Both the position numbers and the translations under genes were made by a program. From Dromaius novaehollandiae (lineage: Eukaryota > Chordata > Aves > Casuariiformes > Dromaiidae), in assembly GCF_036370855.1 (NCBI RefSeq), contig NC_088099.1, positions 25,449,501-25,513,500 on the forward strand: a DNA stretch of 64,000 nt, in the 5' to 3' direction. Position 1 is the stretch's first letter; each line of letters begins with the position of its first letter. Positions 53,801-63,978 of the stretch are shown here, piece by piece. A model generated the notes under the pieces. That model had not been told where the DNA came from and did no database searches. It was given only the letters and a program-made list of their open reading frames with translations.

Positions 53801-56800
53801 GACACCAAACTGGAGGAAGCAAACCATACGTTGGCAGTTAGGGCTGCCATTCAGAAGGACCTTGAGGAGTTGGAGGAATGGGCTGACAAAAACCTCATGA
53901 ATTTGAAAGGAAAATGAGAAGTCTTGCACCTGGGATGGAATAACATTGCCATGCATCATTACAGGCTGGGGACTGACTGGTTGTGTAGCAGCTCTGGGGA
54001 TCCTGGGAGATGATGAGTTGAGCATGAGTCAACAGTATACTCTTGTGGTGATGAAAGCTAACAGCATACCAGGCTGATTTAGAAAGAATGGAAGTGATTA
54101 TTCCTTTCTGGCACTTGAGAAGCCATGTATGCTTATTCTGTTTTCAGGCCCCTGGTGCAAGAGACACACAAACCAGAGGGAGGGAGTGCAGCAGATGACC
54201 ACTAAAACGGTTAGGGGGCTGGGACACATGACATACAAGAAGAGGCTGAGAGAGCTGGTTTTGGTGAGCTTGAGGAATGCTCAGGAGGAGCAGCAAGTTC
54301 ACGGTGGCTCCACTGGAAGAAATGAGCCATGAGTCAAGGGCAACCCCAGTACAGGCAGCACCCTCAACAACCAGGGCACAGTCCCACCGTATCTGAACAA
54401 GGCAGATGATCAGAGGTTCTTTTCAATCTAAATTAAGCTATGATTCTATGTGTAGAAATCATATTTCCTCATCTTAACGAAATGATGTACCAGGCCACTG
54501 TTATCTGATACATAACTTGTTGTTGTAGGTACATAGACTTATTCAATTTGGGATGAATCTGCTACTCATGATATCCTTGATAGTGGTATTTACTGTTAAA
54601 GGTCAGCAGAAATGATACCTCCTTATTTTGTTATATTATTTGTACTTTTTCTAACAGGTGCAAATGAAAGAATTCATTGTGATTAAAATAATTTGTGGGG
54701 TTTTTTTCAACTTTTTTTAGAAAGCAAAAAGGCTTCAGGAAAAATCAATAGAGACTTCCAGATCTAAATCAAAGTCTCAAAATGTAGCAGTCCATTCTAC
54801 TGATATTAAAGGCCTTGGTACAACAGTAAGTAATCCCAAATAACTCTGATTTATTTTCATTAATATATAAGTGGTTTAGGGTTTATTCTGCTTGTATATG
54901 TGCTGCTCCTTACTCTTTCTTTTAATTTTTATGCTGACAAACTCCAAGCATGTAAAAGAGAATCTTTATCTCCTGTAGCTGAAAGTTCTTTAGGGATGAA
55001 GAGAAACAGTGTCTTCAGGAAAAGGCACTAACAAAAAGTCTTTTATATCACTGTATATCTTACTAATTAAGCCTACAAAGACCATGAAAAGGTGCTGCAA
55101 AAACTCTTGATAGAGTAGTTGCCTCCATGTTATTTTTAGATATATGCACAAGGCTCCATCCAGTATAACGGCAAAGCACCACTTCCCCCTTCTGACATAC
55201 CCTGACAACAGGCAGTTGGTCAGAGAGAGAATCAGATCTGAAAGTAAGTGTGAGCAAGGTGATCCCTATGTTACTTGACAAGGACCTCTAACAGGAAGGC
55301 CTTTCTTGAAAAGCCTGCTGAGATCAAGACATTTTTCATTTAGTGTTGGGTAAATCTATGTAATCCCTAGTCCAGTCAGTAAAGGTGTCCTTTCCAGTTG
55401 CCTGACTGCAGATAAGCTATCCATTACATCGTCAGGAATTTTTTTTTTCTCATTTGTATCTCTTAATGTAAGCATGAAAACATACAAGCCATTGTCAAGA
55501 TCTTGCTGGGGTATAACAGTGTATCTGGATGTTGAGTTTTGACAAGCTGGGGTAAGACAAGGCAGAATCGCCTTTCCAGTCAGTAATTGCTTTTGAGCTA
55601 GCTGGGTGTTTTCTGTGTAAGTGTCACAGCTGTGGAGCATTTTAAGGAGAGGGGTAGGTTGGTGGTGGCTTATAAGGAGTTAATCCTACATGTGAGGGGA
55701 AGCAACGAGGAAAGAACATGAAGTACTTGTTTTCAAACTTTAACAAAGGGAAGAGGGGCTATTATTGTGGGCTCTGGAGCATGAGTGAGTAATGACAAGT
55801 AAGTTGGCTGCATCCTGTACAAAAAAAGAGGCAGTTCATGTTTGATGTGATGAAGAAAGGATGAGTTTAATATAAAGAAAGGAGATGATTTCAGAGTGCT
55901 GGAGCAGGAAAATTATCTTTGCTCTAAACTTATATGAACACATATGAAAGGGCACATCTGTGACTGTAAGATGAAGTAGGACACAAAAAAGATTTATTTG
56001 CATGGATGTGTCAGTATGACTGTTCATCAGACATTTTACAGGAAGAATCTGAAAAGTTTAGATGCAAACACCAGTATTCTGGAAACTTAGGAGAGAGAAA
56101 TATGTAGTTGGATTTTATGTTAGAGACTTGGTCCTCAAGCCAAGACTATTCACTTCTTTGGAGGGAAAGTGTTTAACAAGAAAGTATCCTCACAGTTCTG
56201 TAATCAGTGTTTCAATAGCTTTAGACAGAAACAAGGAAGAGGTTAGTCCATTTTGGAGGAGTGTATTAAGAAAATGAAGTCATCGGCAACATCAGATAAT
56301 ATTCTATAGCTACCTTCCTTGGAAGAATTACAAATGACAGCTATTGCTGGCATTTTTTTTTATGGATCAGTTGTCTTTCTGTCTCTACTAAACATTTTCA
56401 GTAGCTAAGATGCTTGTTGCCAACGAATCAAGATCATGTAATCGAACACAAGCCACATGCACTCAGAGAGTTGCAGTTTGTTTTAGCAGATGGTTAGAAG
56501 AAAGAGGTGTCATTCAAGGGTTTTTATTCAAAGGCCTGAACATATTCAGTATAAAGAATAGTAATGATGAGACTGAAAAGTGTGTATCTCTTTCAGTCTT
56601 GGAGTCTTACAGTTTTCCTGGAGCAGTGGGTATAGGCAATTGCAGACTGAGAGAAGCAGCTTGCACACACACATGTGCATCTCTCTCTCGCTTGGTCGCT
56701 CTCTCTCTCTTCAAGTGCTAAGGTATAATCAAAATCTGGGAACAAGAACTGTGAATGATATTACATGCAAATCCCAATAACAGAATACATTGAACAGCAA

Positions 56801-57260
56801 ACTTCTTGGTAATAAAGGCTTGGTTTTCTTTTCATCTATTCGTAAGATCAGACATGAAGACCTAAAAGAAAAGTGCATAAATGTACCTTCCAGAAAAACG
56901 CTCTTTTCTTTTTCATTGATGGGAACAATTTGTTATTTTAGTAGTTTGAGTGGACCTAGGTAACCTCAGCATGCATCTCCACCCACTGAAAAATATTTTC
57001 AAGAGACCAGCTCATGATTTAACTCTCATCGTATTTTAAATACTAACATGAATGTCAGGCAATGGATTTGTTTTGTTTTTCAGATTGGATCTGGTCGCTT
57101 AGTAACTGTAGAAAGTACACCTCCTCAATTAGTTGGAGGGCCACTGGCTGATACAGACCTTGCTCTTAGAAAGCTCTCTGTTCATGGAGGAGCTTTAAAA
57201 AAGATCAAAAGAGTTAAAATGTTGGACTCATTCAAGAAAAATTCAATATTTGTAAAATAA
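26736..57260 (+). CDS. CFAP69: CFAP69, cilia- and flagella-associated protein 69 (gene span, 23 coding exons)
   Basis: Armadillo-like helical protein of motile cilia and sperm flagella; the Chlamydomonas orthologue FAP69 belongs to the C1b projection of the central apparatus, and loss in mammals causes flagellar defects and male infertility. Twenty-three exons join to 2832 nt, 943 aa plus stop (human 941). All phases agree and nothing is frameshifted. Recognisable blocks: DLNHVIKLLEET near the N-terminus, VPSSEVRLQICKCIV, YKIQMAELGGLAETL, NYDRQLRND, SYEDFELKKLLFNV, DWSAAQYEELQLHAIAILAS, GNSFHGTGGRG, ILVEFCDNPKT, PANCPS...SENIRAKLYS, and the C-terminal VTVESTPPQLVGGPLADTDL. A Glu/Gln-rich probable coiled coil covers about residues 795-850. 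Start chosen at 26736 (MSSLAEPA) because it gives 41 aa before the conserved DLN block, against 40 in human; in-frame ATGs further up (26592, 26253) would add Arg/Pro/Ala-rich sequence. Confidence 0.97.
27730..27792 (+). CDS. CFAP69: CFAP69 exon 2 (aa 42-62)
   Basis: 63 nt between TTTTCTAG and GTAAGT. It encodes DTQFKSVDLNHVIKLLEETN-S, the first block clearly shared with mammalian CFAP69. Phase 0 at both ends. Confidence 0.95.
27793..29223 (+). other. CFAP69: CFAP69 intron 2
   Basis: 1.4 kb AT-rich intron. A near-perfect 52-bp tandem duplication lies just before its acceptor; nothing else is recognisable. Confidence 0.7.
29036..29139 (+). repeat. 2 x 52-bp tandem duplication, one mismatch
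   Basis: Unit starting CAGAATTTCATTGTGTCTTG at 29036-29087, repeated at 29088-29139 with a single G/A difference. It ends 84 bp before the acceptor of CFAP69 exon 3. Confidence 0.95.
29224..29286 (+). CDS. CFAP69: CFAP69 exon 3 (aa 63-83)
   Basis: 63 nt encoding SNLERQLKILKKVVKHFENG-L, phase 0. The donor is GTATCCTTT, unlike a major-class donor but a perfect match to the U12-type consensus. The junction is confirmed because exon 4 continues with PLKDLAQIF. Confidence 0.93.
29287..30361 (+). other. CFAP69: U12-type (minor spliceosome) GT-AG intron of CFAP69
   Basis: Begins GTATCCTTT. It carries TTCCTTAAC at 30340-30348, the consensus U12 branch site, with the branch adenosine about 14-15 nt before the AG at 30360-30361, and it lacks a polypyrimidine tract. 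All three are hallmarks of U12-dependent introns. It is the only intron in the window with these features. Confidence 0.88.
30362..30471 (+). CDS. CFAP69: CFAP69 exon 4
   Basis: 110 nt, from PLKDLAQIFEILNLC to ELIKLC plus two bases of the next Gly codon; GTAAGT donor. It matches the NGL-PLRDLAQIFKILNLC region of mammals. Confidence 0.95.
30472..32387 (+). other. CFAP69: CFAP69 intron 4
   Basis: 1.9 kb, AT-rich; no recognisable repeat or RNA. The short open frames do not resemble any family. Confidence 0.6.
32388..32464 (+). CDS. CFAP69: CFAP69 exon 5
   Basis: 77 nt. The first base completes a Gly codon, followed by LPFQKKKLSDEVSYSLTVSK and SIAQL, then one base of the next codon; TTTTGCAG acceptor and GTGAGT donor. 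An overlapping frame that stays open (GYHFKKRNYLMK) is the wrong phase. Confidence 0.93.
32740..33230 (-). mobile_element. CR1 LINE, 3' end, antisense (bird type)
   Basis: On the plus strand it reads CACAGAATTACAGAATAGTT, then GGGA..GGGACCTCTGAAGATCA, CAACCCCCCTGC, ACAACCTCTCTGGGCAACCT and GAACTGGACACAGTA, the reverse complement of avian CR1 3' ends in order. About 25-30 bases are missing after ACCACATCCAG relative to the usual sequence. The element is 5'-truncated near 33,230 and lies in CFAP69 intron 5, antisense to the gene. It is also the strongest evidence that the genome is avian. Confidence 0.92.
33231..34359 (+). other. CFAP69: Remainder of CFAP69 intron 5
   Basis: Nothing recognisable between the CR1 copy and the exon 6 acceptor. 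Confidence 0.6.
34360..34458 (+). CDS. CFAP69: CFAP69 exon 6
   Basis: 99 nt encoding (G)YLMRVPSSEVRLQICKCIV and SFYNVEPPKKLLS, bounded by GACAG acceptor and GTAAAG donor. Very close to the mammalian PSSELRIQICKCIV block. Confidence 0.96.
35270..35610 (-). mobile_element. Ancient CR1-family LINE fragment, antisense
   Basis: Order and wording match the 3' region of old amniote CR1/L3-like copies read in antisense: TTTTTGTTTGTTTTAAAC, then CCCCTGTTACTTGTCTTGTG, TCTATCATATC, CAGGTGAAGAGGCCAAGTCT and a CTTTTTAATCTCTC-like block. Highly diverged, with indels. Confidence 0.6.
36085..36240 (+). repeat. Possible MIR/CORE-SINE fragment, sense
   Basis: GCATGACCTGGACAAGAAAT followed by TTCACCTTCCTATGCCCC and a later AAAATTATG block resembles the MIR core 'gtgaccttgggcaagtcacttcacctctctgtgcc'. 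Visual similarity only. Confidence 0.4.
36449..36598 (+). CDS. CFAP69: CFAP69 exon 7
   Basis: 150 nt: (G)YQPTSANYKIQMAELGGLAE through LWILKTLQYLSSS; TGTGCAG acceptor, GTTAGT donor. ARM-like helical segment. Confidence 0.96.
36723..36900 (+). CDS. CFAP69: CFAP69 exon 8
   Basis: 178 nt: (G)VNCRLMLKAQAASRLCVHLN through QLSSLECV plus two bases; ATTTCAG acceptor, GTAAGT donor. The intron before it is only 124 nt. Contains DPSGQLVFRSSEILWNLLE, strongly conserved. Confidence 0.96.
37870..37993 (+). CDS. CFAP69: CFAP69 exon 9
   Basis: 124 nt completing a His codon, then ALKEVFVHLLMHGFRNYDRQ LRNDLL... to APMI; TTCTAAG acceptor, GTAAGT donor. Confidence 0.96.
37994..40540 (+). other. CFAP69: CFAP69 intron 9, 2.5 kb
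   Basis: No recognisable repeat family. Around 39,660-39,950 the sequence is noticeably more G+C-rich than its surroundings, suggesting an unrecognised insertion, but I cannot assign it. Confidence 0.5.
40541..40589 (+). CDS. CFAP69: CFAP69 exon 10
   Basis: A 49-nt micro-exon encoding ESGFTKQLIVLATFAE plus one base; CTATTAG acceptor, GTAAGA donor. It matches ECGFAKDLILFATFNE of mammals. Confidence 0.95.
40694..40815 (+). CDS. CFAP69: CFAP69 exon 11
   Basis: 122 nt: completes a Val codon, then KIPNPLVKGLKLTYSYEDFE through KDPCAVQ; the preceding intron is only 104 nt. Donor GTAAAT. Confidence 0.96.
41715..41931 (+). CDS. CFAP69: CFAP69 exon 12
   Basis: 217 nt: LLSENDVMPALLYYVKPNQK through FLEWCIGQ plus one base; CTACAG acceptor, GTCAGT donor. 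The block DWSAAQYEELQLHAIAILAS is near-identical to mammals. Confidence 0.96.
42634..42678 (+). repeat. Perfect 14-bp inverted repeat before CFAP69 exon 13
   Basis: TAGAAAGGCTTCTT at 42634-42647 and its exact reverse complement AAGAAGCCTTTCTA at 42665-42678, with a 17-nt loop. It ends 40 nt upstream of the exon 13 acceptor, in the region that normally holds branch point and pyrimidine tract. Confidence 0.9.
42719..42883 (+). CDS. CFAP69: CFAP69 exon 13
   Basis: 165 nt: (D)PFFGQGNSFHGTGGRGSKLA through QGAISQLL plus one base; CTCCACAG acceptor, GTAAAG donor. GNSFHGTGGRG is invariant in the family. Confidence 0.96.
42884..44178 (+). other. CFAP69: CFAP69 intron 13
   Basis: 1.3 kb without a recognisable repeat, RNA or conserved frame. 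Confidence 0.6.
44179..44297 (+). CDS. CFAP69: CFAP69 exon 14
   Basis: 119 nt: (D)ILKYAANRSKEKEDAILLEI through CENDLHRK; TTCTACAG acceptor and a GTTTGT donor that departs somewhat from consensus. Confidence 0.95.
44757..44875 (+). CDS. CFAP69: CFAP69 exon 15
   Basis: 119 nt: ELFGYEGVDMLIPFMQMDPN through LLFSALDCL plus two bases of a Trp codon; TTAACAG acceptor, GTTAGT donor. Confidence 0.95.
44876..46012 (+). other. CFAP69: CFAP69 intron 15
   Basis: 1.1 kb. It contains a patch at 45,061-45,450 with TATATAAG (45238) and two similar GGGCTCAG-starting blocks about 360 bp apart, which may be a decayed LTR element, but I cannot support a family. Confidence 0.4.
46013..46094 (+). CDS. CFAP69: CFAP69 exon 16
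   Basis: 82 nt completing the Trp codon, then SCVIGCYIAEESFLEKQGIF LLLDLLA; ATTTAAG acceptor, GTAGGT donor. Confidence 0.95.
46095..47092 (+). other. CFAP69: CFAP69 intron 16
   Basis: 1.0 kb without a recognisable element. Confidence 0.6.
47093..47285 (+). CDS. CFAP69: CFAP69 exon 17
   Basis: 193 nt: LKQKNLCNIILGILVEFCDN through RRDQYGRIV plus one base; CACTAAG acceptor, GTAAGC donor. The frame stays open briefly past the donor, which is not coding. Confidence 0.96.
47467..47480 (+). promoter_or_regulatory. CTCF-like motif in CFAP69 intron 17
   Basis: CCACTAGATGGCAT fits the CTCF core CCASYAGRKGGCRS at 13 of 14 positions. Such matches occur by chance, but this is the best in the window. 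Orientation is plus. Confidence 0.5.
47984..48121 (+). CDS. CFAP69: CFAP69 exon 18
   Basis: 138 nt: (D)MKTPLVSSFQKQQEVIPMPA NCPSFAIVEISENIRAKLYS to KL plus one base; ATCATTAG acceptor, GTAAGA donor. Confidence 0.96.
48180..48810 (-). mobile_element. Ancient CR1-family LINE, 3' part, antisense
   Basis: On the plus strand, CCCAAACTGAACAAAATACT followed by CCAGCTGATGCCCCACCACA resembles the CR1 signature 'cccagaactggacacagtactccagctgaggcctcacca', with further agreement downstream (ATTTGTGATCTTGTACAACCCCC resembling 'gtgatccactatgacccccag'). Old and riddled with small indels. Lies in CFAP69 intron 18. Confidence 0.65.
49160..49440 (-). mobile_element. CR1 reverse-transcriptase N-terminal fragment, antisense
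   Basis: Translated on the minus strand, this gives EEIHPRVLRELVEAISEVLL, equivalent to the CR1 'PDEIHPRVLKELAE' block at the start of the RT domain. Together with the 3' fragment at 48.2-48.8 kb it may be one element that lost the RT core, or two separate insertions. Confidence 0.7.
50327..50403 (+). CDS. CFAP69: CFAP69 exon 19
   Basis: 77 nt: (G)FENLRGLSAKDFVTLAIIRR YLDFK; CTTTTAG acceptor, GTGAGT donor. Confidence 0.96.
50404..51386 (+). other. CFAP69: CFAP69 intron 19
   Basis: 1.0 kb. The 118-codon open frame starting at 50411 has no family resemblance and lies wholly in intron. Confidence 0.6.
51387..51581 (+). CDS. CFAP69: CFAP69 exon 20
   Basis: 195 nt, phase 0: IGEVWSELCAELKEEFRPVS through QEEEKAYTK; CACACAG acceptor, GTAAAA donor. 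The Gln/Glu-rich end suggests the start of a coiled coil. Confidence 0.96.
51582..52562 (+). other. CFAP69: CFAP69 intron 20
   Basis: 1.0 kb without a recognisable element. Confidence 0.6.
52563..52649 (+). CDS. CFAP69: CFAP69 exon 21
   Basis: 87 nt, phase 0: IHTMHKQREMVNKSWENFLT RTSNYEALK, matching HKQRELANKSWEDFLARTSN of mammals; GTAAGA donor. Confidence 0.96.
53270..54451 (+). mobile_element. CR1 LINE, 5'-truncated, sense, degenerate
   Basis: Runs from the RT domain to the CR1 3' tail, sense to CFAP69 in intron 21. In frame at 53376-53591 it reads GFTKDKSCPANVVAFYDKII and then VDVIYLNFSKIFNP, the CR1 RT fingers/palm region. After a stop and frameshift, 53705-53917 carries the palm catalytic motif as FLGDTKL, where active copies have FADDTKL, so the first catalytic Asp is lost. 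The 3'UTR follows and ends in TATGATTCTATG, the CR1 tail. Not functional. Confidence 0.9.
54721..54825 (+). CDS. CFAP69: CFAP69 exon 22
   Basis: 105 nt, phase 0: KAKRLQEKSIETSRSKSKSQ NVAVHSTDIKGLGTT; TTTTTTAG acceptor, GTAAGT donor. Lys/Ser-rich linker between the coiled coil and the conserved C-terminus. Confidence 0.95.
54826..57083 (+). other. CFAP69: CFAP69 intron 22, 2.3 kb
   Basis: No recognisable repeat family or gene. A short CT-rich patch lies at about 56,683-56,713. Confidence 0.6.
57084..57260 (+). CDS. CFAP69: CFAP69 exon 23 and stop
   Basis: 177 nt including TAA: IGSGRLVTVESTPPQLVGGP LADTDLALRKLSVHGGALKK to the basic end FKKNSIFVK. The VTVEST...GGPLADTD motif is the best-conserved C-terminal signature. 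Confidence 0.96.
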   Translation: MGSGRLVTVESTPPQLVGGPLADTDLALRKLSVHGGALKKIKRVKMLDSFKKNSIFVK

Positions 57261-57344
57261 ATATTATTCTGAACACTGCTTTTAATTTTTTAGTTAACAT
57301 GATGTGTATTTCAGGTACAAGATATAATCTATTTGTAATGCTTT

Positions 57345-57427
57345 AATAAATTGCATAGATGCTCTTAAGAGTAAAATTATTTTTTTGTCTTACACTAATG
57401 TAAACATGGTGATGGTTTATTAATAAA
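57345..57427 (+). promoter_or_regulatory. CFAP69: CFAP69 poly(A) signals
   Basis: AATAAA at 57345-57350 and again at 57422-57427, 85 and 162 nt after the stop. The second is followed by a G/T-rich region (GGTATGTTGAGTCTG, TTTTGTGTGC). A short 3'UTR is expected. Confidence 0.65.
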
Positions 57428-57439
57428 ATATTTCACACA

Positions 57440-60400
57440 GTATGGTACAAAGGTATGTTGAGTCTGATAATTTTGTGTGCTAGTATCAGGTTACCCTGAT
57501 CCACTATTGGTAAGTCTATTTAGATTTCCCTGTTTTGCTGACAGAAGTAACACGCTCTGCACATTGTAGTTCAGGTATCCCTTTCTTTGAGCAGGCTGAC
57601 AAACCTTCACATAAATACATTCAGTTTGCGTTCTTTTGGATACTGTATCTGTGCAGTGCTTTTCCAGGTCCATTTTGTTTCTTGAACTGCTGCCTTTAGC
57701 ATCAGGATTTCTCGATTCTGTTCTCTCAGTTTTCAGCTAAAGGCTCACTAAGAAGCTGGTTTGTGCTAACAGTTTCTGTGAGCCTATTGTGGAGACCTGC
57801 TGAAATATCCTGCTCTTCATGGATTTCTCACAACTCTTTAACTAATCATACTGGTCTAATTATTTCATGGGTTATTGCCCATTTTGTCTTTGACAAAAAC
57901 TCTACCTATTCCACCCTAGCACCTCTAGAATACCAACAAAGGCCTGACAGCAGCAGCCCTTTTCTGTAGACGACTGTTTCTAAGCTGTTGTCTTGTTCCC
58001 CAGCTAGGGCATAGCCAGAATTTGGTGAGAGATGCATTGATAGAGCAAGCTTTCCTGAGGCCATTATCTCATTTTAAAATTAGTTACTCTCCAGCAGTAT
58101 GGCATAAACTGCAGTGACATTGCAAGGTGTTTTGTGACATACAAGTTGTTGTATGTAGTCTGTCGTTGATGCATATAAGCAGCCTTTTGAAAGAAGTTCA
58201 AGCTTTCATTTTGTTGAATGCAGATGTAAAAAATGAAAATAAATTTGAGGTAATCATGTAGAACTTAGTTTTGAACTCCATTTTTTACTTCCCTGTAAGA
58301 GGGATAGGGTGCATGTGTATTTGTGTTTCTTCACAAGCTGTTTGTTCCTGTAAGACATAGCAGTGCTCGGATTAAAAGTGAAGGCAGAGATTTTTGTTCA
58401 AGAATTGTCTACTTAATTTCTATAAAAAGAATCCAAAGGAAATAACGGCATAAAACAAAGCAGCCATATGAAATGGCACTTAAACTTTGGAAACATCTCC
58501 CCATGTTCAGTTTCCATCTCATATGGCTGCTTTGTTCATGGACAGGTTTGTTAAACATTACATTAGAAAGTAAGACAGCCATCTATTACTTAACATTAGA
58601 GAAATTAAATTAAGCTAAGCTAATTTAATTTCATTTTTATGCTTGCGCTTTGCTAGTTGATAATTTTTAAGTATAACCTGGCTTTGTTATGACTTTTTTC
58701 CCAAATTCATCTGCATAACATTTAAGGATGTTTTATTAAAGGAGCCTCTGTGTGTTTTCTGAATGCAAGAAAGATAAGCTAAAGTATATAGAGCTTTACT
58801 AACTGAAGTCCTGTGTGTCAGGGAAAGATTGCTCAGTTATATTTGTATTGCTTTGACTCAACTCTTCATCTGTTATCCTGCTTTATAGGTGTCATAGACA
58901 ATATGAAAATATATCTAAATGCTGGGGCCTCAAGAAAGTATGCTCCATTGTCTTTCACCATTAAAAAAAAAATACTTGGCTAGAAGAATGAAGGCTATGC
59001 TGTGGCACTTACAATGTTTTTTTAATATATGTTTGCATACATGCAAACGTGTGGGTGACACATTATTGCTAACGGTAAGGCACTGGTCAATTTTTTTCCA
59101 AATATATGCATGTAAGTCCTTCCAATTTCTGAGCAAAAGCTACAACAGTACAGTGTAGCCACTGTATGGATATAATAGGATCTTTTAAGTGGAAATCAGT
59201 TTACATTGATGCTTCTGTAACAATTTTGAATCAGGAGCAGAGTGAGCCCCACAGCACTCCTCCCGTGCGTGCACTGTCCTCTGGTTACATGCACTCCGAT
59301 GTTGCTGGCAGGTGACTGATACTGTTCTCTTCAGCCTCCATCGCATTACAAACTCACACACATACACGCACACACAAAAGGTCTTTTCCTGAGAATCCAC
59401 CAGCCGCAAAGGTGACCAGTATGAAGGGGGACAGGCAGGAATGATTCTTTTGTCTTGCAGATTGCACAACAGGTAAGGAGCATCAGTGTAGGTTCGGGAT
59501 AGATGTTAGGAAACAAATGTTTCAACAGTAAAGATAGTTCTGCATTGCACATGATTGAGGTGCTGGCATCTCCATCACTGGGGTACTGGGAAGGATCAGG
59601 TAACTTCTCAAATCTCCTCCAGATTGATTTTTATGTTTATCGATCAAATCTATTAAATTTGGATCTTGAGCTCATGTTATGAGATGTGTATTCAATATTG
59701 CATAGATGAAGATAGTCTAGGACACCTACATGAATTCCAGTGTAGCAATTCCACCATGCATCGCTTGTTTGAGCATTCTGGAGTCAATTATGCAAGATGC
59801 AAAACACCCTTGTCTCCTATAGAAAACTAAAGAGAACAAAGGTGTACAGCATAGGAAAGATGGAGCTTTTAAAAATATATGGGAGACCTTGCTCTAGCAT
59901 TCAATTCAAAGATTAATATAAATGGATATGAAACACTTTTTAAAGTTACTATAATTTTGCACTTCTGTAGGTGAAAAATAATTTCTTTTGTACTCCTGAA
60001 CAATGGGAAGTTATTTATATGGTTGTGTGACAGTTAAAACACTCTATTTATAGAATTTTTATTTTATAGAAATATAAGAATCAGTTCAATGTTATATTTA
60101 ACTTAGGTGAACATTTACAAACCTATGAGCACTGTTATTTTATGCATTTTAGTGCATTGCATTGGATATTTTATATATGAGCATTGTATGTAATGGATTT
60201 CCTGTTACTTAAGAAGGTATATGAGCTGTTAATGCATGAGTATTGTTTTCCAATGATGAGTACTGTTTTCTACAATAATGAAACCCAGCTGGTATCTCAC
60301 AAAAGGCTAGACCACAGTGCGCACTGAACAAACTATATTGCCAAGGAGTAAAGCAGAGAACAGTCAGCAGCTCTGAGTGTCCCAGTTTGTTATCAGGTTT

Positions 60401-61990
60401 TCTGTGCACAGGAGAAATGGGTTATCGAGATGGTTAACCTCCCTGTATTAGCTTACCCATGCTGAATGATATCTTATAAAGGGAGCATGACTCAAGCCAG
60501 CCTCTCCCTCTTTCAGACCAGTTTGTCATGAGGCAACGGTGGTGCCGCCTGCAATGACAGGAATAGATTGCATCTCCTAATTTACCTGGATGAACACCTA
60601 AGAAAAGAGCAGTTTTGTGAAAGTTCTCTTCGTAAAGTAATGTAATAATGTTTCTTGCAAATAACATATTAACGGACAAGAATGAGAAAATGACTATTAT
60701 TCAGTCCTTGTTGCATAGAAAAATATTTTAATTAATATTTAGCCTCGGCTAAGCAGTGATAAAATACAAAGCTTAGATGGCACAAGACATCACAGCAAGC
60801 ATAATCCTTCTCTTTAATTCAGTGTTGCTCTTTTGCAATTGTTCAAAGTAAAGCTGATTGTATGTGCAAGACACTGTACAAAATGTGCTGGTTGACATTG
60901 TCTCCATTGCTTAATGTATAAAAATATATTGGGTTTCCATCAAAGTTAACTTTTAAAAAAGAATTTTTGGAAAAGACGGGCCTCTACAAAAATAGAACAC
61001 TGGTTCAAACAGCTTACCTGAGAGAACAAAGGTATTGAATCGAAACACAAAATCATTCACACATGGCCGGGGAAAAAGGCAGCTTGGTAGATTGAGAGAA
61101 AGAGAAACAAAGGTGACAACAAGGGCTTGAAGTACTTATCAACTTAGCAATGATTAAGTACTTTATACAGCAAGAAGAAGAAAAGGATGAACCCAGTCAA
61201 TGGGTTTGCCTAATTATCGAAAGTACACGCTGTGCTTTTGTGCTCCATTTTGATTTTGCCTTGCCGAGATCTCTTAATTTTTCTCCCCTTTTGGCCTAAA
61301 ATGGGTTGGTGAAAGCTGACTCTGAAAGATTATGAAAGAGAGCTAGTTATTTTCAAAGCAATATGTCTAGAAATGCTAGGATTACATGATCTCCATATTC
61401 AGTCTGGAAACCTAAAACTCTTGACTGGGTACATCAGAAAAAAAAAATCTACTATGTTAGACTGGCTGGGAGAGGGAAGGAAGCCAACAGGTCTAGGATT
61501 GGTTAATAAAGTAGAAAAACAATCACCTATATGATTTCAGTTCACACTCATCCCAGATCAAGATGACCAGAGTTTGTCACTGTTGACTAGTAGTGACTAT
61601 GAACTCATGTTACATGTCAGCAATTTTAACAGGAAGGAAAGCATTCAAGTGGTCGGGGACTTGAACTTCCCTGCTCACATACAGGTGATTCCCCAAAGTT
61701 AGGACTGAAGCCAATTTACTAGGAAACTTTCAGTATTGTAATGTCATTTATATGTACACAGTGATAAATAGAGAATGGAGCATGCATTTACACACACTCC
61801 CACATGCATACCTACAGTTTTTTACACTTTGTTAAATACAGATATTTAGTACCTCAACTACTTTTTACTCAGGTATTGTGAAAGTAGCTACCATTGAAAG
61901 ATGCAAATACATTTGACAAGTAGAGACCAAAAACTGTAAATGACTAACACTGAATTATCTGGACAAACAACGACAAGGATGGAACAGTGC
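57440..61990. other. Intergenic region between convergent CFAP69 and FAM237B
   Basis: 4.5 kb with no supported gene. It holds a long hairpin at 58454-58536 and a near-palindromic AT-rich patch at about 58606-58635; the rest is unremarkable. Confidence 0.6.
58454..58536. repeat. Long hairpin with 23-bp arms (pre-miRNA-like or MITE-like)
   Basis: Left arm 58454-58476 and right arm 58514-58536 are reverse complements with one mismatch (core AAAGCAGCCATATG / CATATGGCTGCTTT). Inside, AAACT/AGTTT and AACAT/ATGTT continue the stem to a CTCCCC loop, giving a nested fold of 83 nt. It could be a small-RNA precursor, a foldback transposon remnant or chance. No flanking duplication is evident. Confidence 0.85.
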
Positions 61991-61995
61991 TTCAG

Positions 61996-62001
61996 TTTAA
62001 T
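61996..62001 (-). promoter_or_regulatory. FAM237B: Candidate poly(A) signal of FAM237B
   Basis: ATTAAA on the minus strand, about 55 nt past the stop codon, followed on that strand by a T/G-rich stretch (TTGTCGTTGTTTGTCC) at the right distance for a downstream element. Suggests a very short 3'UTR. Confidence 0.4.
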
Positions 62002-62054
62002 GTACAGTACATAGTAGACTAACATCATGTATTATAGTTACCTTCTAAAGTTCT

Positions 62055-63975
<1,921 letters not shown>

Positions 63976-63978
63976 GGA

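Noticed and set aside
61560..61760. Possible CR1/L2 endonuclease fragment (VVGDLNFP, resembling the GDFN motif)
   Set aside because: Only one short motif matches; flanking sequence shows no further collinear blocks.
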